From Piezodorus guildinii (taxonomy: Eukaryota; Arthropoda; Insecta; Hemiptera; Pentatomidae), in contig CM041298.1 of NCBI GenBank assembly GCA_023052935.1, positions 65,311,838-65,375,837 on the forward strand: DNA of 64,000 nt, in the 5' to 3' direction. The notes beneath the pieces are model-generated. The model saw only the letters and a program-made list of their open reading frames with translations. It was not told the DNA's origin and did not search any database. A program made the translations under genes and the position numbers. Position 1 is the first letter of the stretch. Every line of letters begins with the position of its first letter. Positions 32,251-43,150 of the stretch are shown here, in pieces.

Positions 32251-32764
32251 CAATTACCGATATTATCAGCCATATGGGATGAAAAAAGAAAAAAATATTC
32301 AGAGCAGTTACTCTTCATCGATTGTGACCTTTAGAAATTGCTGAAAGAAAATTACATGAAACGAGGTTCCATAAATATCCGCGAGATACCAGCTGACGGA
32401 TGCGCTTATGAATTATTGATATCTATTCACTAATTCCGAGTATTTTAAGACTATTTGGGAAGAGGACAGAAAGCCTTTTGCACCTTCCTCGGTCCGGCTC
32501 CATCATACTTCGCCGAGCCCTGCCGTGCATCCATTATCGTTTAATCCATCAATGTCTTAATGAAGACCCGCTTCATGAATAAAAGAGGTCACGATGGACC
32601 CTATGTAGCCGAGTATCTTGTGTCACCACAATAATCCCATCGCTGCCTCCCGATGAGGTAATGAGGCTGAATGAACCCGACCCTTTAATATTCAATCGCA
32701 AGGCTGCCCTTGAGGTCAACGACACTTCAATTACCAAAGTTGAAAATAGACACTAATTAAAAAA
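32251..32764. other. Single-copy block, possible conserved non-coding element
   Basis: Balanced composition at about 32380-32750, no repeats, no long ORF on either strand. It contains homeodomain-like AT cores (CCATTATCGTTTAATCC, TTAATATTCAATCG) set among GC-rich stretches. Its composition differs from the surrounding repeats. Candidate enhancer or unrecognised exon. Confidence 0.4.
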
Positions 32765-33475
32765 TTCCGGTGCGCTCAACACTCTACTTTCACTTACCTC
32801 CGTTGTTAAAATTAATTAAAGAATTTTTAAATACATGTAGAGATACAAATAAATTATTAAAGAATTAATTAAATTGAATTTCAATAGAAAAATGTGTTTT
32901 ATTAAATAATCTATTATATTTTTGTCTACAAAAATCAGTTAGTTTTATCATCTTTTCATCATTTTCCATCACCCTTTACAATTCCGTGTATCAGATAATA
33001 TTTTTTCTAAAATCTTTAGATATCCAACGGTATATTATACATCTATATTACTGTTCTTATGTTCAAAAACTGTTCGAGAACACAAAAATTGCATCATATT
33101 TAGCCATTATTTATCTATGCTAATAAGATGATGTTTAAAATTTTTTGAAATCTAGAAAATTAAAGGTACTTTAGAGGAAGAAAATATCGAATTGAGAAAA
33201 TTAAAATATCGGCATTTAAGCCCTGTCAGACAATTTCAATCAGAATAAAACTTACATGATATTAAAGCCATTAAATTTTACATTGATATAGCGAGTTTAA
33301 TCAAAATCGTTAGAGCCGTTTTTGAGAAAATCGTAAAAAGGTGCAAAATGGATGGTATAAAGTGGCTCTTCTGAGTAGCCGATTTTGATGAAAAAGTTGC
33401 TGTATCATCTAGGGCGTATAGTTGTATTAAACAGACACACTCATACACAGACAGACACACAGACACAAGGTACTT
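32765..33475 (+). mobile_element. Family H, right end missing
   Basis: The left terminus is degenerate (TTCCGGTGCGCTCAACAC, then CTTTCACTTACCTCCG). H continues through the mid-part to an ACACAGACAGACACACAG tract near 33430-33470, where it stops. It then joins a duplicated snippet, AAGGTACTTTAGAGGAAGAA. Confidence 0.85.
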
Positions 33476-33922
33476 TAGAGGAAGAAAATATTGGTACGAT
33501 GTTGGTATTTTGCGCTACGCGTTGATAACGCTGTATCATTTGAATTGTTTGTACTTTTACAATTGGAAATATGTTGTAATAATCTTGTTTTTAGTTTTTT
33601 TTATGTTCCACCTATGTACACTCCCTCACAATTCTCACAGTCAATTCTGTATATGACATTTCTTTATCTATAATTTCTATTTTGTCTTTCATCTTACTTA
33701 AATATTTTTCTAGTTTTCTAATTTACATAAATATTTCAGGATATAGCTAAACTAAGAAGCATTGAACCATTGATAATAAGTATAATTTTATTTCAAGTCC
33801 ATCGGTTAGTCCCCATACACCTTGTCCATCAGACGTAGGACAAATAAAAGTGTTTAAAAGTAGCTGACGTGTTCAAAGCCCAGGTTCGCTAAAACTATGC
33901 ACCATGTGCACAAACACAGATA

Positions 33923-33955
<33 letters not shown>

Positions 33956-33989
33956 ATATTTATGTATATATATATATATATATTTATTT
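33476..33989. other. Unique sequence and TA repeats
   Basis: No gene. Mixed TA and T-run microsatellites fill about 33923-34017 and flank the SINE that follows. Confidence 0.5.
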
Positions 33990-34250
33990 ATTTTTTTTTT
34001 TTTTTTTTTTTTTTTTCTGGGCCTCGTGGTGTAAACTCCTGCAAGTTTACACTCACGTTTCACGATGCAATTTTTAGTGTAGGGTCATCACTCCCTACGA
34101 ATAATTTTGTGAGTGGCCACCCGGGGGAGAGGTTGTGAGTGAATCCACATTTTTTTACATTCCTTATAAAAGCCCCGTCGGGACTGGGATTCGAACTCAG
34201 ACTGTCGTATGAGAGACTAGCGCGCTAGCCACTCAGCCACGGGCTCCCCT
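33990..34250 (-). mobile_element. SINE-2 (tRNA-derived)
   Basis: On the minus strand the head starts GGGGAGCCCGTGGCTGAGTG with A box TGGCTGAGTGG and B box GAGTTCGAATCCC. The body carries CACTCACAAAATTATTCG and TAGGGAGTGATGACCCTAC-like blocks. It ends in an A-run, seen as a T-run at about 33988-34017. It is inserted in a TA microsatellite, so a target duplication cannot be read. Confidence 0.88.
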
Positions 34251-34284
34251 ATATATATTATATATATATATATATATATTTCTT

Positions 34285-35474
34285 CCCTTTAGAGATTCCC
34301 CACCTTTATCTTGCCTTAGATCTTTTTTTTTTTAAATCTTCCTACAAACATAATCTCAATCATTCGATCAAATGTACATAAGAACCACTTTCATTGTATG
34401 GCCCGAAATGAGGTGTTGTATGTTTTTATTGTCATCTATGACGCATTTTTTTGTTCTAAAGGATTTTTTCGTTTCAAAACAAAGATCAACGTTGGGCATA
34501 TGAAAAGCATAATGTTATTGAAGGATCCCAACCATTCAGGATTTCGAATAATTATACTGATTTGATTCATTTAAAAATCATAGTAAATTACTATGATCAG
34601 CACTATACAAAGGTTCTACTTGGAGGTTTGAGAACTGTAGAAAACTTTCTAAGAAAAAGGGATAGATTCGAAAAAGGGTATAGCCGGGTTAGGATGGTAA
34701 ATCTGCTCCCGTCGCTTTTTTTACTCAAACTTGGGGGATCGATTTGGTGTCAAATAAAATAATTCACCTAAATTTGTACCTTTTAAATTCAAACGGTTTT
34801 CGAGATATTTCAAAAAAACTCTTTTTTCGATTTTATTTGGGTTTTTTTAAATAGTAAAATTTGAAATTAATTAATGATGATTTTTTCTCTTATTCTTAGA
34901 AGTCAAAGGCATGAAAAAATAATATAATCATCATTTTTAAGTGAAATGCCAATTTTTAGTGGAAGAAAGAAAACCAAAATATGTATTTTTTTAACCTTTT
35001 GGAAAAGTGTCACTCACCAATTTTTTCAGAAAATGTCTTTTATGCTCCTCTATACTGAATGTTTTTCCGAATTTTTCGGAGTTGTGGAATAATAAGAAAA
35101 CAATTAAAAACTGATATTTTCCCTTAAATCCTGCGTTTTAAGAAACTTTTAGTTTTTAGGTTATCGAAAAATGCGTAGAAAATTATTTTTTTTTATGAAA
35201 GTACATCCTCCATATAGGAAAAGATATAGAGAATCAGGTGTCAAGCAAGACCTTAGAAGAAATGATAGATAGTGACTAAATAGACGGCATTATAGAGAGT
35301 CTTTCAAAAACATAGCTTTTATCCAATTGTTTTGTAGTAAAATGATTGAAAATGTTTTATAAGAAATGGAATTCCGAATTTTTGTGAGGAAGAATTGTTT
35401 ACACATTTTTTCAAATATAATAAGAAATATGAGTTAAATAGAAGATTTTAGAAATGGGTATAATGGGTTTTTCG
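34285..35474. other. Unique AT-rich sequence, no gene seen
   Basis: No domain-bearing ORF; the plus ORF 34562-34762 (66 codons) is not recognised. No match to other repeats in the window. Confidence 0.45.
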
Positions 35475-35600
35475 GCAACTTTAGATCGCTACTTTCCCTC
35501 CGATCTAATACCTCCTGGAATTCTCTCATAGCCTACATCCGCCATGCTTCTTCTCAATATTCATTTAAACGTGGTTACTCCTGGATAGGTGTTTTGCAAA
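35475..35600 (+). mobile_element. LINE-B scrap, C-terminal coding end
   Basis: CTCCTGGAATTCTCTCATAG and CATCCGCCATGCTTCTTC match the LINE-B last-exon-like region in sense orientation. Very short. Confidence 0.55.
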
Positions 35601-35851
35601 TTTGATTCCTGAGTTGTATGTTCCGGTGTTTGAATAGGATAGGAATGTTGTTGAGGATAAGGATTATAAGCGGACTTCGGCGGAACAAGCTGCAAACTTG
35701 GGAATCATAAAGATTCTTATCCTTCTCGAACCGTTCTGGAAATTTGGAAAGATAACTGTTCTCACCAACTTAAATATTTACTGAAATAAAAGTCCTCAAC
35801 TTCAAATTATGAAAATAAACTCTAGTGCATTATTTTTTTTTCTTGAATCTA

Positions 35852-36764
35852 TTGGGTTGTGTCACATGAAATGTCCGTTTTAAAGGTAAAGGATTTTTAT
35901 TAAAAATACGATATGAAAACAAGATAATTTTATTCGAAGTATTTACCTTCTTTTTCTACACATTTTTCCCAACGTGACACCAACTTTTTTACCCCCCAAC
36001 TGAAAAACTCTGAGCTTTGAAGTGAAACAAAATCTGAAAACGCAATTTTCACTTGATCATCATTTTCAAAAAGTTTTCCTTTGACGAAATTGTCTAAATT
36101 CTTGAACAGGTGGTAAACTGTTGGAGACAAGTCGGGAGAATATGGTAGGTGCGGAAGAACTTCGTAGTGCAGATCTTTCAATTTTTGCACGGTATGTTTT
36201 GAAACATGCCGCTCAGTGAGATCATGAGGTACCCATGTATCGAACTTTTTTACTTTCCCAATACACTTTAAATGTCTGGAAACGGTAGATGCACTTGCAT
36301 TTAATTGTGCTGAGAGTCCTTTAACTGTTTGTTAGGGGTTTCCTTCTACTGTATGTTTGAGGACATCGTTGTCTATTACGGACGGAGGTCTTCCTCGGGG
36401 CAAGTTTTCCAAGTCGGTATCCCCACCTGAAAACTTAGCAAACCAACGGCGAATGGTCCCTCCATTAACACTCCCTTCCCCAAACGCCTTGCAAATATTT
36501 CTAGCGGCCTCAGCTGGTGAATGGCCGAGTTTAAACTCGTGCAAAAATATTACTCGAAAATCGCATGTTTCCATGTTCATATTTGGAGGTATACTAAAAA
36601 GTGGGTAATTGATTGGGAAGCTAATGTTTATAATACAAAGGTAGAGGATTAGTAACTGTTTACTTTAAATATGTAAACATTCGGAAGAAAACAACATAGA
36701 CCTACAAAATCCTTTATGTATTTCAGAAACTATAAAAACGGATATTTCATGTGAAACAACCCAA
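35852..36764 (-). mobile_element. Mariner-family transposon, internally deleted (913 bp)
   Basis: 30-bp terminal inverted repeats begin TTGGGTTGT and differ at two positions; TA flanks them at 35850-35851 and 36765-36766. A complete mariner is about 1.3 kb, so roughly a third is gone. The remaining coding parts are on the minus strand. Confidence 0.95.
35930..36580 (-). pseudogene. Mariner transposase remnant
   Basis: The N-terminal DNA-binding part (36580-36332) has FRVIFLHEFKLGHSPAEAAR, TIRRWFAKFSGGD and a GRPP linker, then one stop. The sequence continues in frame with a second helix-turn-helix (ASTVSRHLKCIGKVKKFD). A deletion then joins VPHDLTER to HVSKHTVQKL, removing the first two catalytic Asp residues. 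The C-terminus (36190-35930) has PYSPDLSPTVYHLFKNLDNF. The third catalytic Asp, normally after PT in this motif, is Val here. The protein could not catalyse transposition. Confidence 0.92.
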
Positions 36765-36799
36765 TAATAAAGATAGATATATGTTCAATCGAAAGGTTG

Positions 36800-37264
36800 C
36801 ACTATATCATTTACTTTACCTATATATCAAAAATACATTAAAGAATATACCCGACTTTTCTACGAGAATACACGGTTTAGGGTCTCCAGACATTAAGCAC
36901 CGAAAGTCTCGAAAAATGTCTATGTAGGAGGTAAGTCCGTTGGTTCGTACGAAACAGAAAATAAACATTTAAGATAGATTAAAATTTTTTTCATGATTTT
37001 AAAAACCTCAGATTTTATACATGTGGTATTGCACCAATTACATGTTACAAATATTTAAGATAAGTAAATCTTATATCTGGGAAGTTCAGCAACATTTTCA
37101 GTTCCACTTATATCGTCGATTTCATTATGTTTTGTTCCTCTCCCAATTTTCTTGAAAAAGGACCTGGATATTTTTGATGATATGTAAATGTAACTCGACA
37201 TATCAAGAAAAGTTTAAATCATCTTTGATTTATAATATTTTATTTTCATTTATATGGTCTGAAG
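36800..37264 (-). repeat. Diverged repeat, possibly H-related
   Basis: Contains CACGGTTTAGGGTCTCC and GGAGGTAAGTCCGTTGG, partly like H and partly like 27031-27372. No gene. Confidence 0.4.
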
Positions 37265-37274
37265 ATGTCTTTTG

Positions 37275-37558
37275 GGGATCACTTGTAGCTGGGTGGCTAG
37301 CATAACAGCCCCCTATGCCAAAGGTCACGGGTTCAAACTCGCAGGTTGTTCTAGGATTTTTTAATGGGAGTAAAAAATCCTTAGCTATGCCGTCCTTCGG
37401 AGGGGACGTTAAAAGGTGATCCCGAGCCTGTGCGATGCCAGGTACTCGTTAAAGATCCCTATCCTAATAAAACCTGGATAGGGTAAATTTAGGACTCCCA
37501 CTGTAGCATCGTCCGATTAGCCATAGTAGCATAAAGTGGCGTTAAATAAATAAACAAC
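37275..37558 (+). mobile_element. SINE-1, complete, 10-bp target duplication
   Basis: ATGTCTTTTG at 37265-37274 is repeated at 37559-37568. The head is GGGATCACTTGTAGCTGGG with A box TAGCTGGGTGGCTA, then B box GGGTTCAAACTC at about 37329. The body has GGAGGGGACGTTAAAAGG, CCTGTGCGATGCCAGG and a self-complementary CCCTATCC...GGATAGGG pair. The tail is GGCGTTAAATAAATAAA. Best reference copy of the family. Confidence 0.95.
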
Positions 37559-37606
37559 ATGTCTTTTGAAACCTTCTCTTACAGTTCCTTCAATTTTTTA
37601 CTTCCA

Positions 37607-38012
37607 CTTACCTTAATATAAAATATATTCTAAGCTAAAGTATTGCGATCGTAAAAAATTTCGAATTCCAGTTTCCAACGGAAATACACGTTTATGGTTT
37701 AGATCCCCCTTTTTCGAAATACACAAGCCCCGCAAAATAGTCTGTCTGTGAGTATGTGGTAAGCATAGCTGGAAAACAAAAAGTCTTACGTGACTGCAAT
37801 TTCATATTTAAGACAAGTATGCGCTGGATGTGACAGCAGTTCCTTTTTTTGAAATCAACTTACCAGGTGAGCCACTTTATAGTTTGTATTTTGCTACTTT
37901 TTACGATTTTCTCGAAAACAGTTCTAATATTTGTTGAAAACTGGAATTAGACAATTTCACGATCGCAATACATTCCTTTACTATATATTCCATGTATAGA
38001 TAAGTAAAAGTT
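37607..38012. mobile_element. Two family H right ends in inverted arrangement
   Basis: The left part (37607 to about 37930) is an H right half in reverse, starting ACTTCCACTTACC. The right part (about 37935-38012) is a forward right end, GTTGAAAACTGGAATTAG through ATAGATAAGTAAAAGT. The two make an inverted repeat of the terminal ~75 bases. Confidence 0.7.
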
Positions 38013-38029
38013 GTAAAAATTTTATTTTA

Positions 38030-38200
38030 TGTAAAAAGGTGTAAAAGTTATAACAGAGCGATGAAATGCGTATAAAAGCGAAACGACTGTTGTAGATGAT
38101 AATTTATATTGTTAGATTATTTAATCAAAAATTAATGTTTACATTGAAACTTTAAAACAACCAAGTTAAGTCAAAGTCGTGTCATTCGATAATCAAACAA
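38030..38200 (-). mobile_element. Family H, left-end fragment
   Basis: AACAGAGCGATGAAATGC, GATTATTTAATC and AGTTAAGTCAAAGTCGTGTC match a diverged left end in reverse. Confidence 0.65.
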
Positions 38201-38705
38201 TAGATATAATTTTTCTCTGGTTGAAATTTTGATTATTAATCGTGATATAGTTGTGTATTCCCTTTGCTCTGACTTTGTCATGATCTTTGTTTTATCAGTA
38301 TCGATGACCGATCCCACGATCTCACATTGTATCAACAGTTCCTCAACCATATCTTTAATTTCTGCAAAGGGAAGTAAAAACTAAAAATCAGGTCATCGGC
38401 TTTGTTGACCATTACATCTATTTAGGTCAATCTATGTCATTAAAAAGCAAGAAAGGAGAAATAAATAGAAGAATACATATGGGATGAAAAAAATATTGGA
38501 GTTTTAAAAAAAATATTTAAAAGTCAGTTATCTCCAAATTGAAGGCTATAGTCCTGGAAGCCTGTGTTTATCCCGTTATTGTGTATGGCTCGCAGACCTG
38601 GTCTACAACCAGCAAAGACATCTAAAAACTTTCAAGGACACAGCTCCAATTTTCTAAAAGCATACTTAATATTAAAAGGAAAGATCGTATCAGCAACAAA
38701 CAAAA

Positions 38706-40494
38706 TCTGGTGCGGGCAACACACGACTTTCACTTACCTCGATTTTTAAAATCAATGAAAGAATTTTCAAATACAGTTGGATTTAAAAATACGTGAAACT
38801 ATTAAAGAATTAATTAAATTTAATTTATATAGAAACATGTGTTTTATTAAAAAATCTTTTATTTTATTATCTAAAATAATCAGTTAGTTTTATGTTCATT
38901 TCATAACTCTTTATTAACTTTTAAAAGCTTGTGTATGAGATAATATTTTTTCTAAAATCTTTAGCTTTCCAACGGTATATCATACATGTATATTACTGCT
39001 CTTATGTTCAAAAACGAAAAATCTGGTGCGGGCAACACACGACTTTAACTTACCTCCGTTTTTAAAATCGATTAAAGAATTTTCAAATACAGCAAGAGAT
39101 CAAAATTTGTGAAACCATAAAAGAATTATTTAAATGGAATTTCTATAGAAACATGTGTTTTATCGTCTTTTTTATAACTCTCTATTAACTTTTAAAAGCT
39201 TGTGTATGAAATAATATTATTTATAATATAATATAAAATATTTTCCTAAAATCTTTAGCTTTCCTACTGTATATCATACATGTACATTACTGCTCTTAAG
39301 TTCAAAAACGAAAAATTGCATTAAAAAAATATTTTTTCTGTTTTCTACTTTAGTTGGGTATCGAATTTATTCAATTTATATATTTACTTGTTTTTCATCA
39401 GCGTTAACAAGATAATCTAGTTATTATTATTGAATCTACAAAATTAAAGGTACATTAGAAGAAGAAAATTTAAAATATCGGCATTTAAGCCCTGTCAGAC
39501 CATTTTTATCCAAATAAAACCTACATGATATTAAAGCCCATTAAATTTTACATCGATATAGCGAGTTTAATCAAAATCGTCGGAACCGTTTTCGAGAAAA
39601 TCGAAAAAAAAGTGCAAAATGCATGGTATAAAGTGCCTCTTCTGGTAAGCTCATTTTGATGAAAAAAGTTTTGTCACGTCTCGGGCGTATAGTTGTCTTA
39701 AATATGAAATTTCAGTTTCATAGGACTTACCGTTTCCGCCCGGGAGTTACCACAGACACACACCACACACAGACACACACACACACACAGACCTTTTTGC
39801 GGGACTTGGTTATTTGGACTCAGGGGACCCTAAAACGTGTATTTCCGTTGAAAACTGGAATTCGAAAATTTTCACGATCGCAATACTTTCCTTACTATAT
39901 ATAGTAAGTGAAAGTAAAAATTGCATTAAAAAAATATGTTTTCTGTTTTCTCCTTTAGTTGGGTATCGAATTTATTCAATTTATATATTTGCCTGTTTTT
40001 CATCAGCGTTAACAAGATAATATAGTTATTTTTATTGAATCTACAAAATTAAAGGTACTTTAGGGGAAGAAAATTTAAAATATCGGCATTTAAGCCCTGT
40101 CAGACCATTTTTATCCAAATAAAACCTACATGATATTAAAGCCCATTAAATTTTACATCGATATAGCGAGTTTAATCAAAATCGTCGGAACCGTTCTCGA
40201 GAAAATTGGAAAAAGGTGCAAAATGCATAGTATAAAGTGCCTCTTCTGGTAAGCTCATTTTGATGAAAAAAGTTTTGTCACGTCTCGGGCGTATAGTTGT
40301 CTTAAATATGAAATTTCAGTTTCATAGGACTTACCGTTTCCGCCCGGGAGTTACCACACACACACAGAGACCTTTTTGCGGGACTTGGTTATTTGGACTC
40401 AGGGGACCCTAAAAAGTGTATTTCCGTTGAAAACTGGAATTCGAAAATTTTCACGATCGCAATACTTTCCTTACTATATATAGTAAGTGAAAGT
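38706..40494 (+). mobile_element. Family H outer copy containing a second H copy
   Basis: The left end is TCTGGTGCGGGC at 38706, after CAAACAAAA. The right end is TATATATAGTAAGTGAAAGT ending at 40494, then AAAAATG. The copy is split at GAAAAA/TTGCATT by the inner copy. Its own CA tract is short (near 40360). The host LINE-E resumes directly after the A-run. Confidence 0.93.
39022..39915 (+). mobile_element. Family H inner copy, complete
   Basis: TCTGGTGCGGGC follows GAAAAA, and the right end GTAAGTGAAAGT is followed by AAAAATTGCATT. The flanks reconstitute the unbroken H sequence GAAAAATTGCATT, which fixes both termini of the family to within the A-run. 894 bp with a CA tract at 39759-39797. 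Confidence 0.95.
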
Positions 40495-40972
40495 AAAAAT
40501 GAAAAAAAACGGGTTATCCTCATAAGTTTACCAAAGGAATCGCATATAATGAAATGGAGGTGGGCAGGTCATGTGGCTAGGCTGGATCCCAGTAGACGGT
40601 CTAGAATTTCTACCAAGTGGATTCCAAGAGATCGAAAGAGATGGATTCGGCGAGGAAGACCACTGACGAGGTGGAGGGACCAACTAGTGCAAGTAGTGGG
40701 GGATTGTTAGGCTACAGTGGCCAGAAATAGGCAAATGTGACAAAAACTTATCATTAAATACATGGTTATAAATTCTAGTTTAAACAAGGCAAGAAATGTT
40801 TAATTGTGTGTATATTTGAGTTCAAACATGTAAATATTGTAAATAGCAGCATGAACTAAGAAGAGAAAATTTTGTTAAAATTTTATTTTAATTCTAATAC
40901 CAGACCTCACAAGGGAGAGGCTTATTGTTCTATTAAGGCCGAAATAAAGCCATTATTATTATTATAACTGTA

Positions 40973-41215
40973 TATTATACCGTTGGAAATCTAAAGATTT
41001 TTCATAGAATAACATCCACCGTATAAAATCGTTAATGGAGGAAGCCCAAAAGTGCGTAAACTTAAGTCAATGTTGTAGATAATAGTTTCTATTGTCATAT
41101 TACATAATCAAAAGTAAATATTTTCAAAGAAACATAAAATTCCGTTTAATTAATTTCAAAAAGGTAGAGGTAACTGTGCGTTGTGTGATACGCTTACTAG
41201 ATTATTCTTACTATA
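40973..41215 (-). mobile_element. Family H variant, left half
   Basis: ATACCGTTGGAAATCTAAAG, TAAAATCGTTAATGGAGG, GTAACTGTGCGTTGTGTG and ATACGCTTACTAGATT. The same variant recurs at 43915-44195, so it is a subfamily and not random decay. Confidence 0.72.
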
Positions 41216-41269
41216 ATTATTTTTAATTCTACTTACCTAAGTATGAAATATATACTAAGGGAAGTATTT

Positions 41270-41556
41270 TTTTTTTGTGGCGCAACAGGCCGTGTCGGCC
41301 CTAGGCCTCGCGGTGTAATCTCCTTGGAGACCACTCACGTTGCCCGATGCATTTTGTAGTGTAGGATCAACTCTCCCTACGCCTAATTTTGTGAGTGGCC
41401 AACATTAGGCTGGAGGGTCTCACATAGCCGGAGGAGAGGCTGTGAGTGAATCTACATTAATTAAATGTTTGAAAAAGTCCTTCCGGGACTAGGATTCGAA
41501 CTCGCAACCTTTGCCATTAGAGACCAGCGCGCAAGCCACTTAGACACGGGCTCCCC
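41270..41556 (-). mobile_element. SINE-2, complete, 12-bp target duplication
   Basis: AAGGGAAGTATT at 41258-41269 recurs at 41557-41568. The minus-strand head is GGGGAGCCCGTGTCTAAGTG with B box GAGTTCGAATCC. The body contains GGCCAACATTAGG and GTTGATCCTACACTAC-like blocks, and a GGCCGACACGGCC palindrome near the A-run end. Confidence 0.94.
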
Positions 41557-41855
41557 AAGGGAAGTATTCAGATCGTAAAAATTTTCGAATTCCTGTTTTC
41601 AACACTTCATACACAAGTCGAAAGAACCAAGCCACGCAAAACAGGTGTGTTTAGTTGTAGGGTTTTATATCATGTATGTTTTATTCTGATAGAAAACAGT
41701 CTGATAGGGCTTAAATGTCAATTTTTTTTATTTACTCCCTCTAAAGTTCCTTTAATTTTGTAGAAAAAAAATACGAAAATTTCGTCCAATTAGCATTGAT
41801 AAAATACGAAAAAATATAATAAAATATAAAGTTGAATGAATTTGATAACTAACTT

Positions 41856-42732
41856 TTTTTTTTTTTTTTTTTTAAACATATTTATTGATATTTACAACTG
41901 TATTATTATATACAACAAGTAAATGTGATGGACATAGTAAACTGACATGAGTTACATGAAGAGACGCTACCCATTGGCAGCACTCTAAAAGTATTTTAAA
42001 CTAGAAGGTCTCGAGGCCATCTTCTTTTCAGACGCCTCGGGGGATTGTCAGGAATGGAAGAGGATGACAGAATAGAAACTAGTGGATTAGAGTGGAAATG
42101 GAGTTTTTCATGGAATGATTGATACCTGGTTCGTGCTAATTCAGAAACATATGGGACATTAAGGTCTTTATGGATGAGCTTATTCGTGACAAAGTAAGGA
42201 GCGTTAAGGATTTTACGAAGGATTTTGGATTGTAAGGATTGGATACGAGAAGAATTCGATGGTTTAGTAGAGCCCCATAGCTCTATTCCGTAAGTCCATA
42301 TCGGTCTTATGATGGTCATATAAATAAGTCTTTTGTAATTAAGTGGTAGGTTGGAACGTTTATCCAGTAAGTGTTGAAGTAGTCGAAAACGTCGGGCAGT
42401 TTCTTGTCGTTTCAGTCTTGTATGGGGATTCCAAGTTAGACGTTTGTCAAGGTGGAGTCCTAGATATCGAATCTGTTCAACAGGGGCTAGTGGAGTGTCA
42501 TTAAAGGATACTGTAGGGCAGGAAGTCATGGGTTTACGACGAAGGGTAAATGTTATCTGGTGGGATTTGTTAGAATTAATTTTAATCCTCCAATTCTGAC
42601 ACCATACTTCAAGGTCTCGGATGTGGGATTGAAGAGTGCGGGAGGCTGTAACAGGATCATTATCTACTGATAGCACACACGTGTCATCAGCATAGGTCGA
42701 AAGGAAAGTGTTTGGATGTTATATTATATTAA
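41856..42732 (-). pseudogene. LINE-A copy 6, 5'-truncated, 12-bp target duplication
   Basis: GATAACTAACTT at 41844-41855 recurs at 42733-42744. The minus strand encodes the RT from just upstream of YADD (42694-42683) to the natural C-terminus in one frame of 226 codons (42676-41996): YLGLHLDKRLTW, KRSNLPLNYKRLIYMTIIRP, NPPRRLKRRWPRDLLV. The 3' UTR and poly(A), seen as a T-run at about 41855-41873, follow. Very close to the 0.9-6 kb element, so recent. Confidence 0.95.
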
Positions 42733-42924
42733 GATAACTAACTTAAAGGGGAAAAAACAAAAGTTATTTTATTTTATTATTTTTTTTTCCGCCGAACATA
42801 ACAATAGTAATATGGACGTTGGAAAGCTAAATATTATAGAATAAATGTTATCTTATATACAAAGTTGTAGAAGACAATTTTTTTTTTTTACTTTTTTCTA
42901 CTCCAATATAATTAAAAAACGATG

Positions 42925-43075
42925 GCCTCGAAACCTACTAAATTAAATTGACATTGAAGTGCTACCGCTCGGTAGTTTCTTGACAAGACAGTTTCACGCC
43001 CATAAATGTAAATTAGCTCATTTACTTACAGTATTTATTATAATTACAGTTGTAAATATCAATAAAATGTTTTTG
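42925..43075 (+). mobile_element. LINE-A copy 7, 3' end only
   Basis: CGATGGCCTCGAAACCTACT, GAAGTGCTACCGCTCGG and TTGTAAATATCAATAAAATG match the LINE-A last codons and 3' UTR. Confidence 0.85.
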
Positions 43076-43082
43076 TTTTTTA

Positions 43083-43150
43083 AATCATCTAAAAGTTTAT
43101 AAATCGATTTTAACAACGGTAAGTAAGAGAAAGTCGTATGTTGTGCAGAT
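43083..43150 (-). mobile_element. Family H, left-end scrap
   Basis: AAATCGATTTTAACAACGG, TAAGTAAGAGAAAGTCGTAT and GTTGTGCAG are a diverged left terminus. Confidence 0.65.

Larger units (their letters stand above)
38366..40972 (+). pseudogene. LINE-E C-terminal region split by H insertions
   Basis: The left part (38366-38705) decodes in broken frames to a YLGQSMSLKSKKGEINRRI-like start, then VIVYGSQTWS and RDRISNK. The right part (40495-40972) decodes to MKWRWAGHVARLDPSRRSR, KWIPRDRKRWIRRGRPLTRW and an (ATT)n tail at 40958-40972. This order is the normal end of a common invertebrate LINE ORF2. The H array (38706-40494) interrupts it. Confidence 0.85.
41229..42885 (-). mobile_element. Family H copy interrupted by SINE-2 and LINE-A
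   Basis: The right end CTACTTACCTAAGTATG starts the copy. It is broken at AAGGGAAGTATT by SINE-2 (41270-41556) and at GATAACTAACTT by LINE-A (41856-42732). It resumes each time and ends in the left half near 42885. Both interruptions have clear target duplications. Confidence 0.85.

Noticed and set aside
34020..34250. tRNA gene
   Set aside because: The A and B boxes belong to the head of SINE-2; the acceptor and anticodon arms do not fold as a functional tRNA. The same applies to the SINE-1 and SINE-3 heads.
38706..40494. H as an ordinary TIR transposon with CTTTCACTTAC / GTAAGTGAAAG termini
   Set aside because: Conserved sequence extends about 22 bases beyond the left 11-mer to TCTGG in every well-preserved copy, so the inverted repeat is subterminal on that side.
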